Below are positions 1-5,052 of a stretch of 6,320 nt of DNA, piece after piece. The DNA comes from Gammaproteobacteria bacterium (lineage in GTDB: Bacteria > Aquificota > Aquificia > Aquificales > QOAS01). Position 1 is the stretch's first letter. Each line of letters opens with the position of its first letter. The translations under genes were made by a program, and so were the position numbers. The stretch is from positions 1-6,320 of the forward strand of contig QOAS01000101.1 in NCBI GenBank assembly GCA_003972855.1, given 5' to 3'. Under the pieces are notes generated by a model. The model had not been told where the DNA came from and did not search any database. It worked only from the letters and a program-made list of their open reading frames with translations.

Positions 1-1
1 T

Positions 2-85
2 TGAGATGGAGTTTTCCACCGTGTCACTCATTTCGTGGAGGAGTTTTTTTAACTCCCCCAGTTCCTTTTCAAGTCTTCTCTGCAT
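2..85 (-). CDS. phoU: PhoU-like phosphate-signalling protein, N-terminal fragment (runs off the left edge)
   Basis: Only the first 28 codons are present, starting at the ATG complementary to 83-85 and continuing off the window. The visible residues (MQRRLEKELGELKKLLHEMS, then DTVENSIS) form an amphipathic helix that matches the typical start of PhoU, where a 'FEKELEELKxxLLxMG..VExAI' helix opens the first three-helix bundle. PhoU proteins are cytoplasmic regulators that restrain the Pst phosphate transporter and the PhoR/PhoB two-component system; that role comes from family knowledge, not from this fragment. The start lies 9 nt after the cupin stop, so the two are probably cotranscribed. There is no good Shine-Dalgarno sequence before the ATG. 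The identification rests on one helix, so another helical protein is possible. Confidence 0.6.
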   Translation of the reverse strand, partial: MQRRLEKELGELKKLLHEMSDTVENSIS

Positions 86-94
86 AAAGAATAC

Positions 95-391
95 TCAATA
101 CTTGCTACCGCAAACGTAAACAACCCCTTCTTTTCCAACCCTTGCCCAATGGCGCGTTCCCGCGGGGACTTCCATTTTATCTCCCGCCTTAAGTAGGAAA
201 TTTCCTTTCTCTGTTCCTATTAGGATTTCCCCTTTTAGCACCCACCTAACTTCGTTATAAGGGTGGGTATGCCAATCGTAGAAGGTTTCGGGAGGGTCAC
301 TCCAAATGTAGAGGTCTTTATAACCCAACTCCGTAAGTATTTTGAAAACCTCACTTTTATCGGTTATTCCCGTTTTTTCCACCAAAGCCAT
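95..391 (-). CDS. Small single-domain cupin protein
   Basis: This 98-residue protein is almost entirely one cupin_2 beta-barrel. Cupin motif 1 is seen as H41-x-H43 with E47 (WHTHPYNEV). Motif 2 is seen as G70, P76-x-G78 and H81 (GDKMEVPAGTRH). These three histidines and one glutamate are the usual ligands for a mononuclear metal (Fe, Mn, Zn or Ni), so the protein is probably metal-binding. The substrate cannot be told: the family spans dioxygenases, isomerases and sugar or small-molecule sensors. There is no signal peptide, so it is likely cytoplasmic. The start is the ATG complementary to 389-391; no ribosome-binding site is visible. It is divergent from the trxB-like gene with only 40 nt between start codons, and a phoU-like gene follows 9 nt downstream. 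Confidence 0.85.
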   Translation of the reverse strand: MALVEKTGITDKSEVFKILTELGYKDLYIWSDPPETFYDWHTHPYNEVRWVLKGEILIGTEKGNFLLKAGDKMEVPAGTRHWARVGKEGVVYVCGSKY

Positions 392-431
392 CGCTTATAT
401 TTAAGTTAAACGAGACGCGTGGAGGTAAAAA
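392..431. promoter_or_regulatory. Compact divergent intergenic region between the cupin and trxB-like genes
   Basis: Forty bases separate two divergent start codons. The centre is AT-rich (TTATATTTAAGTTAAA, 395-410) and offers -10-like hexamers on both strands: TATATT at 396-401 on plus and its overlapping complement on minus. No convincing -35 element is seen at 16-18 bp on either side. Any complete promoter would have to reach into the neighbouring coding regions, and the cupin transcript would have almost no leader. Confidence 0.3.
421..426 (+). promoter_or_regulatory. Strong Shine-Dalgarno sequence of the trxB-like gene
   Basis: GGAGGT lies 5 nt before the ATG at 432 and fixes that start, including the 20-residue N-terminal extension. 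It is the only canonical, well-spaced ribosome-binding site in front of any gene in this window. Confidence 0.85.
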
Positions 432-1427
432 ATGGTTTTGTCCCTTAATATAGGTTCGGTTGGTCCCACCGATGAAAAGCAAAACAAAGTTTGGGACGTA
501 ATAATAGTCGGCGGGGGTCCCGCGGGTGTAAGCGCAGCACTTTATACCGCCAGAGGTAATTTGGATACCCTCGTTCTCTACCGCGCGGAAGCGGATGGGG
601 CTTTGGGAATTACCTCCAATATAGAGAACTATCCCGGAGTTCCCGGTCCCATTAGCGGTTACGAGCTTTTAAAACTTATGAGGAAACAGGCGAAAAGTTT
701 TGGAGCGGAATTTGAAAAGGCGACGGTAATAGGAGCCAACCTAAAGAGTGACGTAAAGGAAATTTACACCGAAGATGGAAGGGTTTACAAAGGGAAAACC
801 GTTTTAATAGCAACCGGTGCCTTAGAAAGGAGTTCCAAAATACCCGGAGAGGATAAGTTTTTGGGAAGGGGGGTTTCCTATTGCGCCATATGCGACGCCC
901 ACTTTTACCAAGGTAAGCCGGTAATAGTTGTGGGCGATAGCGAATACGCGTTGGAAGAAGCGGAACTCCTTTCAAGGTTTGCCTCTAAAGTAACTTTGGT
1001 AGTTCCCACCAAACGCATAAAGGCTCCTTCGGAAATGGTCCGCCAAATGGAAACTAAAGAAAACGTGGAAATTCTTTTGGGCAGAAGACCCTTGGAAATT
1101 GTCGGAAAAGATTCGGTAGAAGGGCTTAAGGTAAAATGCCCTTCGGGAGACGAAAGGGTTATTCCCTCCGAGGGGGTATTCGTATTTTTGGGCGGAAGTA
1201 AGCCCTCGGTAAACTGGCTAATGGGTCAGGTGGAACTCAACGAGAAAGGCGGAATTAAGGTTAATCCCGAAACTATGGAAACTTCCGTCCCCGGTGTTTT
1301 TGCGGCGGGAGACGTGCTGGGACAGAGATACAAACAGGCGGTTATAGCGGCGGCACAAGGGGTTATAGCGGCTCTCAATATAGACAAGTTCTTAAACAAA
1401 AGGGGAGACGTAAAAATCCAATGGTAG
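432..1427 (+). CDS. trxB: Thioredoxin reductase-like flavoprotein with altered NAD(P)H-binding motifs
   Basis: This 331-residue protein has the layout of low-molecular-weight thioredoxin reductase (E. coli TrxB is 321). The first FAD dinucleotide fold is VIIVGGGPAG (residues 23-32). The redox pair is C151-A-I-C154 in SYCAICDAHFY, and the C-terminal FAD-binding signature is FAAGDV with G293-D294, followed by KQAVIAAAQG. Such enzymes pass electrons from a nicotinamide through FAD and the dithiol to thioredoxin. The nucleotide-binding insert is unusual. Where relatives have VVGGGDSAxEEA, this protein has V166-V-G-D-S-E-Y-A173-L-E-E-A, losing the second glycine of GxGxxA. The HRRxxFRA box that grips the NADPH 2'-phosphate reads VPTKRIKA (191-198). 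It may therefore use NADH, another donor, or be a ferredoxin/flavin-linked or non-reducing relative. About 20 extra residues precede the first beta strand. The start is supported by GGAGGT at 421-426. It is convergent with the next gene. Confidence 0.85.
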   Translation: MVLSLNIGSVGPTDEKQNKVWDVIIVGGGPAGVSAALYTARGNLDTLVLYRAEADGALGITSNIENYPGVPGPISGYELLKLMRKQAKSFGAEFEKATVIGANLKSDVKEIYTEDGRVYKGKTVLIATGALERSSKIPGEDKFLGRGVSYCAICDAHFYQGKPVIVVGDSEYALEEAELLSRFASKVTLVVPTKRIKAPSEMVRQMETKENVEILLGRRPLEIVGKDSVEGLKVKCPSGDERVIPSEGVFVFLGGSKPSVNWLMGQVELNEKGGIKVNPETMETSVPGVFAAGDVLGQRYKQAVIAAAQGVIAALNIDKFLNKRGDVKIQW

Positions 1428-1434
1428 TCCTACC
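1423..1434. repeat. Short inverted repeat across the convergent stop codons
   Basis: GGTAG-TC-CTACC is a perfect 5-bp inverted repeat whose arms contain the TAG stop of the trxB-like gene (1425-1427) and the TAG stop of the minus-strand gene (complement of 1430-1432). The 2-nt spacer is too small for a stable hairpin, and there is no clear T-run on either side, so it is not called a terminator. Confidence 0.4.
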
Positions 1435-1618
1435 CTTTGAAAATAAGTAGAGCTATCGCAAATCCCAATAGGAAGCCCGTTACAAAGAAAAGGGCGTTCA
1501 CAATAATGAAATCGGTTTGCTTTATCTTTTCAATTTTTTTCAAGTAGCGACTTATTAGCTCGGTTAAATAGGTTACATCTTCATCAATTTCCTCAATCCT
1601 TTTACTATTGGAGTCCAC
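1430..1618 (-). CDS. Small coiled-coil, single-helix membrane protein of unknown function
   Basis: This 62-residue hypothetical starts at a GTG (complement of 1616-1618). Residues 1-34 are charged and heptad-like (KRIEEIDEDVTYLTELISRY), suggesting an amphipathic or coiled-coil helix. Residues 37-60 form one hydrophobic membrane helix ending in LLIFKG at the C-terminus, so it would be a tail-anchored or C-terminally anchored inner-membrane protein. The start is doubtful. The same frame stays open for 27 more codons upstream to a TAA at 1700-1702 and reads like real protein (GRVGQILTNLEDIKKRV), but has no ATG, GTG or TTG there. AGG directly abuts the GTG, giving no usable ribosome-binding spacing. 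The gene may be longer, with an ATT start near 1693 or a frameshift. I do not recognise the family. Confidence 0.6.
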   Translation of the reverse strand: MDSNSKRIEEIDEDVTYLTELISRYLKKIEKIKQTDFIIVNALFFVTGFLLGFAIALLIFKG

Positions 1619-1698
1619 CCTTTTCTTGATATCTTCAAGATTTGTTAGAATTTGACCAACTCTTCCTTTGGGGAACGGTTGTTCATAGGAAATGAGAA

Positions 1699-1704
1699 AT
1701 TATA
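1699..1704 (-). promoter_or_regulatory. Candidate -10 element for the small membrane-protein gene
   Basis: Read on the minus strand, the bases are TATAAT, a perfect -10 consensus. No good -35 hexamer lies 16-18 bp upstream. Transcription would begin near 1690-1693, inside the open frame that continues upstream of the GTG start, so the mRNA would have little or no leader if the longer protein is made. Confidence 0.35.
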
Positions 1705-1735
1705 AAGGATAGAAAGGGTTGCTCTTTAGGGAGTT

Positions 1736-2092
1736 TTAAGCTATTTCTTCCGCCAAGACCCTAAGTAGGGACAGAATTTGTTTCCTCACTTTTTCGGAAC
1801 TTATACTTTTGTAGTAGGTATTAAGCAAAGCCAATTCACTTTCCGGCACTTTATCGTGGTTGTTATCAAACTCTTTGAGGAAGTAATCCAAGGAAACTTC
1901 CAGAGCTTCCGCAATTCTAATTAGCCTATCAACGGGTATCTTGGATTTTCCCTTTTCGTAGTTTTGAATTTGCTGATAGGTAACACCAACATATTTTGCC
2001 AAGTCCTTTTGAGAAAATCCCTTCGTAAGTCTCAATTTTCTAATTTTTTCCCCTATTTGTCTGTAAATGTCCATTGTTTCCAGTTGTTGCAT
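1736..2092 (-). CDS. XRE-family helix-turn-helix transcriptional regulator
   Basis: This 118-residue cytoplasmic DNA-binding protein has the lambda Cro/C1-type HTH at about residues 12-70. Helix 2 and recognition helix 3 are seen in FSQKDLAKYVGVTYQQIQNY (residues 26-45), followed by EKGKSKIP and the closing helices up to LDYFL. The VTYQQIQNYEKG wording resembles the PraR-like XRE subgroup. A helical C-terminal tail (about 84-118) probably mediates dimerisation; no ligand or peptidase domain is fused. Two starts are possible: ATG at 2092, or Met7 at 2074 (MDIYRQIGEKI), which fits the usual family start and is preceded by a weak GGAA. It lies 59 nt downstream of the fumarase alpha gene on the same strand, so it may be cotranscribed or have its own promoter. 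The target is unknown; autoregulation is common in this family. Confidence 0.88.
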   Translation of the reverse strand: MQQLETMDIYRQIGEKIRKLRLTKGFSQKDLAKYVGVTYQQIQNYEKGKSKIPVDRLIRIAEALEVSLDYFLKEFDNNHDKVPESELALLNTYYKSISSEKVRKQILSLLRVLAEEIA

Positions 2093-2151
2093 AAGAGAAC
2101 AATAAATATAAAAGGAAAAAATAACATATGATTTTTTTTGAAAAATCTAAC
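2093..2151 (-). promoter_or_regulatory. AT-rich spacer between fumarase alpha and the XRE gene, possible promoter and weak hairpin
   Basis: This 59-base gap is strongly AT-rich. It contains an A/T-only stem apart from its end pair (GATTTTT/AAAAATC around a 4-base loop, about 2130-2147) and, on the minus strand, a -10-like TATATT (complement of 2105-2110) about 12 nt before the XRE ATG. No clear -35 is seen. It could separate the XRE transcript from the fumarase message, but the hairpin is too weak to call a terminator with confidence. Confidence 0.3.
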
Positions 2152-2997
2152 TTAAATTTCTATTTCCGCGTGACGGGCGGCGTGGCACTGAATATTTACC
2201 GCTACCGGCAGGGAGGCTATGTGACAGGGGTACATTTCAACCTTTACGTCCACTGCGGTAACTTTTCCACCGAAACCCATGGGACCCCAACCTATTTTGT
2301 TTATCTCGTTTAAAAGCTCTTCCTCCACCTTGGCTATAAGGGGATTTTCGTGCCTTTTTCCAACGGGACGCAAAAGAGCCTTTTTCGCCAAATAAGCGCA
2401 GTATTCAAAGTTACCGCCTATTCCAACTCCTACAACAAAGGGTGGACAGGCGTTGGGACCCGCTAACTTAACCGTCTCCAAAACAAATTTTTTAACTCCT
2501 TCCCAACCGTCCGCGGGTTTTAACATTGCCAAACGGGAGGTATTTTCCGAACCGCCTCCCTTGGGAGCGGCGATTATCTTAATCTTATCGCCGGGGACTA
2601 TCTCGTAGTGAATTACCGGAGGGGTGTTATCTCCCGTATTTTTCCTTTCAAAGACGGGGTCCCAAACCATGGAAGACCTCAAGTAACCCTCCTTGTAAGC
2701 CCGACGAACGCCCTCTTCTATGGCTTTGTTTAAATCTCCTCCTACAATCCTTACATCCTGTCCTATTTGAACGAAAACAACCGCCACCCCGGTATCCTGA
2801 CAATAGGCAACCCTTTCGCTTTTGGCAACCTGGGCGTTTTGCAATATGAGATTTAAAACTTCCTTACCCGCGGAGCTTTCTTCTTTTTCCAAAGCCTTCT
2901 TGTAGGCTTCCTCAACATCTTTTGGAAGTTCGTAGTTGGCTTTTAAAAAGAGGTTTTTAACAGCTTCGGTAATTTCCTTTACATGAATTTCGCGCAT
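2152..2997 (-). CDS. Class I (Fe-S) fumarate hydratase / tartrate dehydratase, alpha subunit
   Basis: This is the alpha part of an oxygen-sensitive [4Fe-4S] hydro-lyase (TtdA/FumA N-terminal family) that interconverts fumarate and malate; tartrate dehydratase is the alternative. Counting from the upstream TTG at 3018, the three expected cluster cysteines are C73 (AYCQDTG), C191 (NACPPFVVGVGIGG) and C278 (VNIQCHAARH), close to the spacing in E. coli TtdA. The substrate-loop APKGGGSEN and GPMGFGGK are also present. About 281-288 residues is normal for a stand-alone alpha subunit. The beta subunit needed for activity is not in this window. I chose the ATG at 2997 because MREIHVKEIT matches the family start. 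The frame also opens at a TTG (3016-3018) overlapping the DUF151 stop, with GGAGGT only 2 nt before it. In an autotroph it would serve the reductive TCA cycle (inference). Confidence 0.92.
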   Translation of the reverse strand: MREIHVKEITEAVKNLFLKANYELPKDVEEAYKKALEKEESSAGKEVLNLILQNAQVAKSERVAYCQDTGVAVVFVQIGQDVRIVGGDLNKAIEEGVRRAYKEGYLRSSMVWDPVFERKNTGDNTPPVIHYEIVPGDKIKIIAAPKGGGSENTSRLAMLKPADGWEGVKKFVLETVKLAGPNACPPFVVGVGIGGNFEYCAYLAKKALLRPVGKRHENPLIAKVEEELLNEINKIGWGPMGFGGKVTAVDVKVEMYPCHIASLPVAVNIQCHAARHAEIEI

Positions 2998-3014
2998 AGG
3001 GTAATAACAATATT

Positions 3015-3578
3015 TCAATTACCTCCCGAGGAGCCGAATTTTTGAAAGTCTTCCGGTTTTAGGTTTTCAAGCCACCTTTTAATCTCCTCATCGGTTAGTT
3101 CGTCTATTTTTTCCTTTTTATTTTTTTCTTCCGAGGTTTCGGGTTGATGTTTATCCGCGGGTGGTGATATGTCCTCAATTAACACTTTTGATTGCTCCAT
3201 AACATGGGGAGCTACGTAAATCGGCGCACCCGTTCGGAGGGCTATATTTATGGCATCCGAAGGTCGGGAATCAACTTTTTTAACCTCACCAAAGGGTGTT
3301 TTCAAGTATATGGTTGCGTAATAAGTTCCCTCTTTCAGGTCGGTAATTTCAACCTTCTCCACTTGGGCACCCAAATTTTTCAGAAGTTCCTTTACAAGTT
3401 CGTAGGTTAAAGGTCTTTCAAAGGAAAGGTTGTTTAAAACCATCATTATTCCCGACGCCTCGGGGTGACCTATCCATATGGGTAAAACCTCCTTGGGATT
3501 TTCTTTATTCCTCAAAACCACAATGGGTGATTGATTTATCGGGTCTATGGCTATACCCCAAACCTCAACCTCATACAT
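3015..3578 (-). CDS. Bifunctional nuclease family (BFN/DUF151) protein
   Basis: This 187-residue protein has a BFN/DUF151 domain at about residues 1-135. Its family signatures are VLPIWIGHPEA (31-41), the ERPLTYELVKELL helix, and the strongly conserved VDSRPSDAINIALR (102-115). Family members from plants have been reported to have RNase and DNase activity, but the bacterial role is poorly defined. After a Lys/Glu-rich linker (about 139-158), the C-terminal part DELTDEEIKRWLENLKPEDF forms a small acidic helical tail ending in Gly/Ser. The stop TGA overlaps the possible TTG start of fumarase alpha, so the two are likely translationally coupled. The gene lies 53 nt after ppa. The start is ATG at 3578; no Shine-Dalgarno is visible. 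No membrane segment or signal peptide is seen, so it is likely cytoplasmic. Confidence 0.9.
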   Translation of the reverse strand: MYEVEVWGIAIDPINQSPIVVLRNKENPKEVLPIWIGHPEASGIMMVLNNLSFERPLTYELVKELLKNLGAQVEKVEITDLKEGTYYATIYLKTPFGEVKKVDSRPSDAINIALRTGAPIYVAPHVMEQSKVLIEDISPPADKHQPETSEEKNKKEKIDELTDEEIKRWLENLKPEDFQKFGSSGGN

Positions 3579-3631
3579 GGCGATATAAATTAAACCTATA
3601 ACCCGAGGAGGTTATGAAGGGGGAAAGAAAA
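3579..3631. other. ppa to DUF151 spacer with a short inverted repeat
   Basis: The 53-base gap holds ATAACC(3598-3603)-CGAGGA-GGTTAT(3610-3615), a perfect 6-bp inverted repeat with a 6-base loop. Read on the minus strand it is not followed by a T-run, so a standard intrinsic terminator is not supported. It could be an operator or a weak RNA hairpin between ppa and the downstream gene. Confidence 0.35.
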
Positions 3632-4156
3632 TTAACCTTTGTAGTTTTCTATTCCTTTTTTAACCTCTTTTAGAGCTTCTTCTCTGCCTTTGAATTCCTT
3701 AACCTTAACCCATTTGCCGGGTTCAAGTTCCTTATACCTTTCAAAGAAGTGTTTTATTTTGTTTAAAACCGCGGGAGGTAGGTCGGAAACCTCCCTGATA
3801 TCTTTGTAGGTGGGGTCTATTTTCTCGTGGGGAACCGCTATAACTTTTGCGTCCACACCGCTTTCGTCTTCCATCTCAAGCATTCCGATAACGCGCGCCC
3901 TTAAAACGCTTCCGGGAACAACACTCCATTCGCTAATTACCAAAACATCCACGGGGTCTCCGTCGTCCGCCAAGGTATTGGGAATAAAACCGTAGTTGAA
4001 GGGATAGTGCATGGCGGTATAGAGAACCCTATCAACGAAAACCGCCCCACTCTCCTTGTCAAGCTCGTATTTAATGGGGCTTCCTTTGGGAATCTCTACG
4101 ATAACGTAAACATCTTCGGGGGGATTTTTCCCCGCAGGTATCTTTTTAATGTCCAT
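3632..4156 (-). CDS. ppa: Inorganic pyrophosphatase (soluble, family I)
   Basis: This enzyme hydrolyses pyrophosphate to two phosphates in the cytoplasm, pulling biosynthetic reactions forward. Counting from the ATG at 4156, the protein has 174 residues and the metal-binding aspartates fall at D65, D67 and D70 (ADDGDPVDVLV), D97 and D102 (GVDAKVIAVP). These are the same positions as in the E. coli enzyme, which supports this start. Also present are YNEGF-type substrate residues in MHYPFNYGFIPNTL and the C-terminal KHFFERYKELEPGKWVKV segment. A GTG four codons upstream (4168) is in frame and could be used instead. There is no clear ribosome-binding site. It heads a minus-strand series with DUF151 and fumarase alpha downstream and is divergent from nadC, whose reaction releases the pyrophosphate this enzyme removes. 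Confidence 0.95.
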   Translation of the reverse strand: MDIKKIPAGKNPPEDVYVIVEIPKGSPIKYELDKESGAVFVDRVLYTAMHYPFNYGFIPNTLADDGDPVDVLVISEWSVVPGSVLRARVIGMLEMEDESGVDAKVIAVPHEKIDPTYKDIREVSDLPPAVLNKIKHFFERYKELEPGKWVKVKEFKGREEALKEVKKGIENYKG

Positions 4157-4189
4157 AAATAGAAACACTATAGCGGAGAATTTTTTCCT
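4157..4189. promoter_or_regulatory. Very short divergent promoter region between ppa and nadC
   Basis: Only 33 bases separate the two start codons. CACTATAGCGGAG (4166-4178) carries overlapping -10-like hexamers: TATAGC on plus and TATAGT on minus (complement of 4167-4172). No clear -35 elements are seen; they would fall inside the opposing coding regions. The ppa transcript would be nearly leaderless. GGAGA at 4175-4179 is a loosely spaced (10 nt) ribosome-binding site for nadC. Confidence 0.35.
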
Positions 4190-5026
4190 ATGAACCCCAT
4201 TTTGGTGGACAAACTTTTAAAAGAATACCTCTTGGAGGACATAGGAAGGGTAGACCTCTCCGCGGAAGGGGTGTTCAGGGGCGAAAGGGTTACCGCGGTT
4301 ATCGTAGCCAAGGAAGAAGGGATTTTGGCGGGTCTTCCCTTTGCGTCAAGGGTTTTCCGACTTTTGGGAGGCGATATAGAGATAAAACCCCTCAAAAGGG
4401 AAGGAGAGAGATTTAAAGAAGGGGAAACCATTTTGGTTATTAGCGGAAATGCGAAAACGATACTTATGGGGGAGAGGCTTGCCCTTAATATCCTCCAAAG
4501 GCTTAGCGGAATAGCGACCAAAACCGCAAGGTTGGTTGAAAAGATAAAAGACCTTCCTGTGAAACTTTTGGATACTCGGAAAACCACTCCCGGTTTTAGG
4601 CTCTTTGAAAAATACGCGGTAAAGGTTGGGGGAGGGGAAAACCACCGCTTTGCCCTTTACGACATGGTGATGATAAAGGACAACCACATAAAGGTTGCGG
4701 GAAGTATAAAGGAGGCGGTAAACAGGGTTAGACAAATCATTCCCCCCTTTTACAAGGTTGAAGTGGAAGTTTCTAACTTTGAAGAGTTGGAGGAGGTTTT
4801 GGGACTACCCGTGGATATCGTAATGCTTGACAACTTTACCCCCGAGCAGGCACGCCAAGCGGTTTCCCTTATAAGGGCTAAAAACCCCTCTTTGGAAATA
4901 GAAATTTCGGGAGGAATAAACGAAGATAACGTAAGGGACTTTGCCCTTGCAGGTGCAGATTACCTATCCTCGGGGTCTGTAATCCACTCCGCCCGCTGGT
5001 TGGATTTGTCCCTAAAGGTTGTTTAA
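4190..5026 (+). CDS. nadC: Nicotinate-nucleotide pyrophosphorylase (quinolinate phosphoribosyltransferase)
   Basis: NadC converts quinolinate and PRPP to nicotinate mononucleotide, CO2 and pyrophosphate in de novo NAD synthesis. The 278-residue length is normal. The N-terminal open-faced sandwich domain contains LLEDIGRVDLS (14-24) and GERLALNILQRLSGIAT (94-110). The alpha/beta barrel carries the active-site residues: LLDTRKTTPGFR (R130, K131), GGGENHRF (H152, R153), MIKDNHI (K163), VEVEVSNF (E192), VMLDNF (D214) and the phosphate-binding ISGGIN and LSSGSVIHS loops. All expected catalytic residues are present, so the enzyme is probably active as a dimer in the cytoplasm. The start ATG at 4190 has only a loosely spaced GGAGA upstream. 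It is followed by purF after 26 nt, probably cotranscribed, and is divergent from ppa. Confidence 0.97.
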   Translation: MNPILVDKLLKEYLLEDIGRVDLSAEGVFRGERVTAVIVAKEEGILAGLPFASRVFRLLGGDIEIKPLKREGERFKEGETILVISGNAKTILMGERLALNILQRLSGIATKTARLVEKIKDLPVKLLDTRKTTPGFRLFEKYAVKVGGGENHRFALYDMVMIKDNHIKVAGSIKEAVNRVRQIIPPFYKVEVEVSNFEELEEVLGLPVDIVMLDNFTPEQARQAVSLIRAKNPSLEIEISGGINEDNVRDFALAGADYLSSGSVIHSARWLDLSLKVV

Positions 5027-5052
5027 GTTCCTTTTTTAATACTTACCTTTAA

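Noticed and set aside
676..975. A 99-codon minus-strand open frame inside the trxB-like gene
   Set aside because: It is antisense to clear flavoprotein coding; its composition (Arg/Leu/Pro/Ser-rich) is that of a shadow frame and it shows no motif.
2121..2130. ATAACATATG occurs here and again at 6087-6096 by the purF junction, suggesting a possible repeat or insertion target
   Set aside because: A shared 10-mer is expected by chance many times in 6.3 kb, and the flanks do not match beyond it.
2128..2313. A 61-codon plus-strand open frame at the end of fumarase alpha
   Set aside because: It lies mostly antisense to the conserved fumarase C-terminus, and its translation shows no protein-like pattern.
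3025..3033. CCCGAGGAG occurs here and again at 3602-3610, flanking the DUF151 gene
   Set aside because: Nine bases are within chance; one copy lies in coding sequence, and the flanks differ.
3192..3410. Plus-strand open frame inside the DUF151 gene, and a similar one at 3810-3995 inside ppa
   Set aside because: Both are antisense shadows of conserved genes with no supporting start context.
4168..4735. Two long minus-strand open frames (139 and 129 codons) across nadC
   Set aside because: Both are antisense to strongly conserved NadC motifs, have shadow-type composition and do not continue a neighbouring gene.
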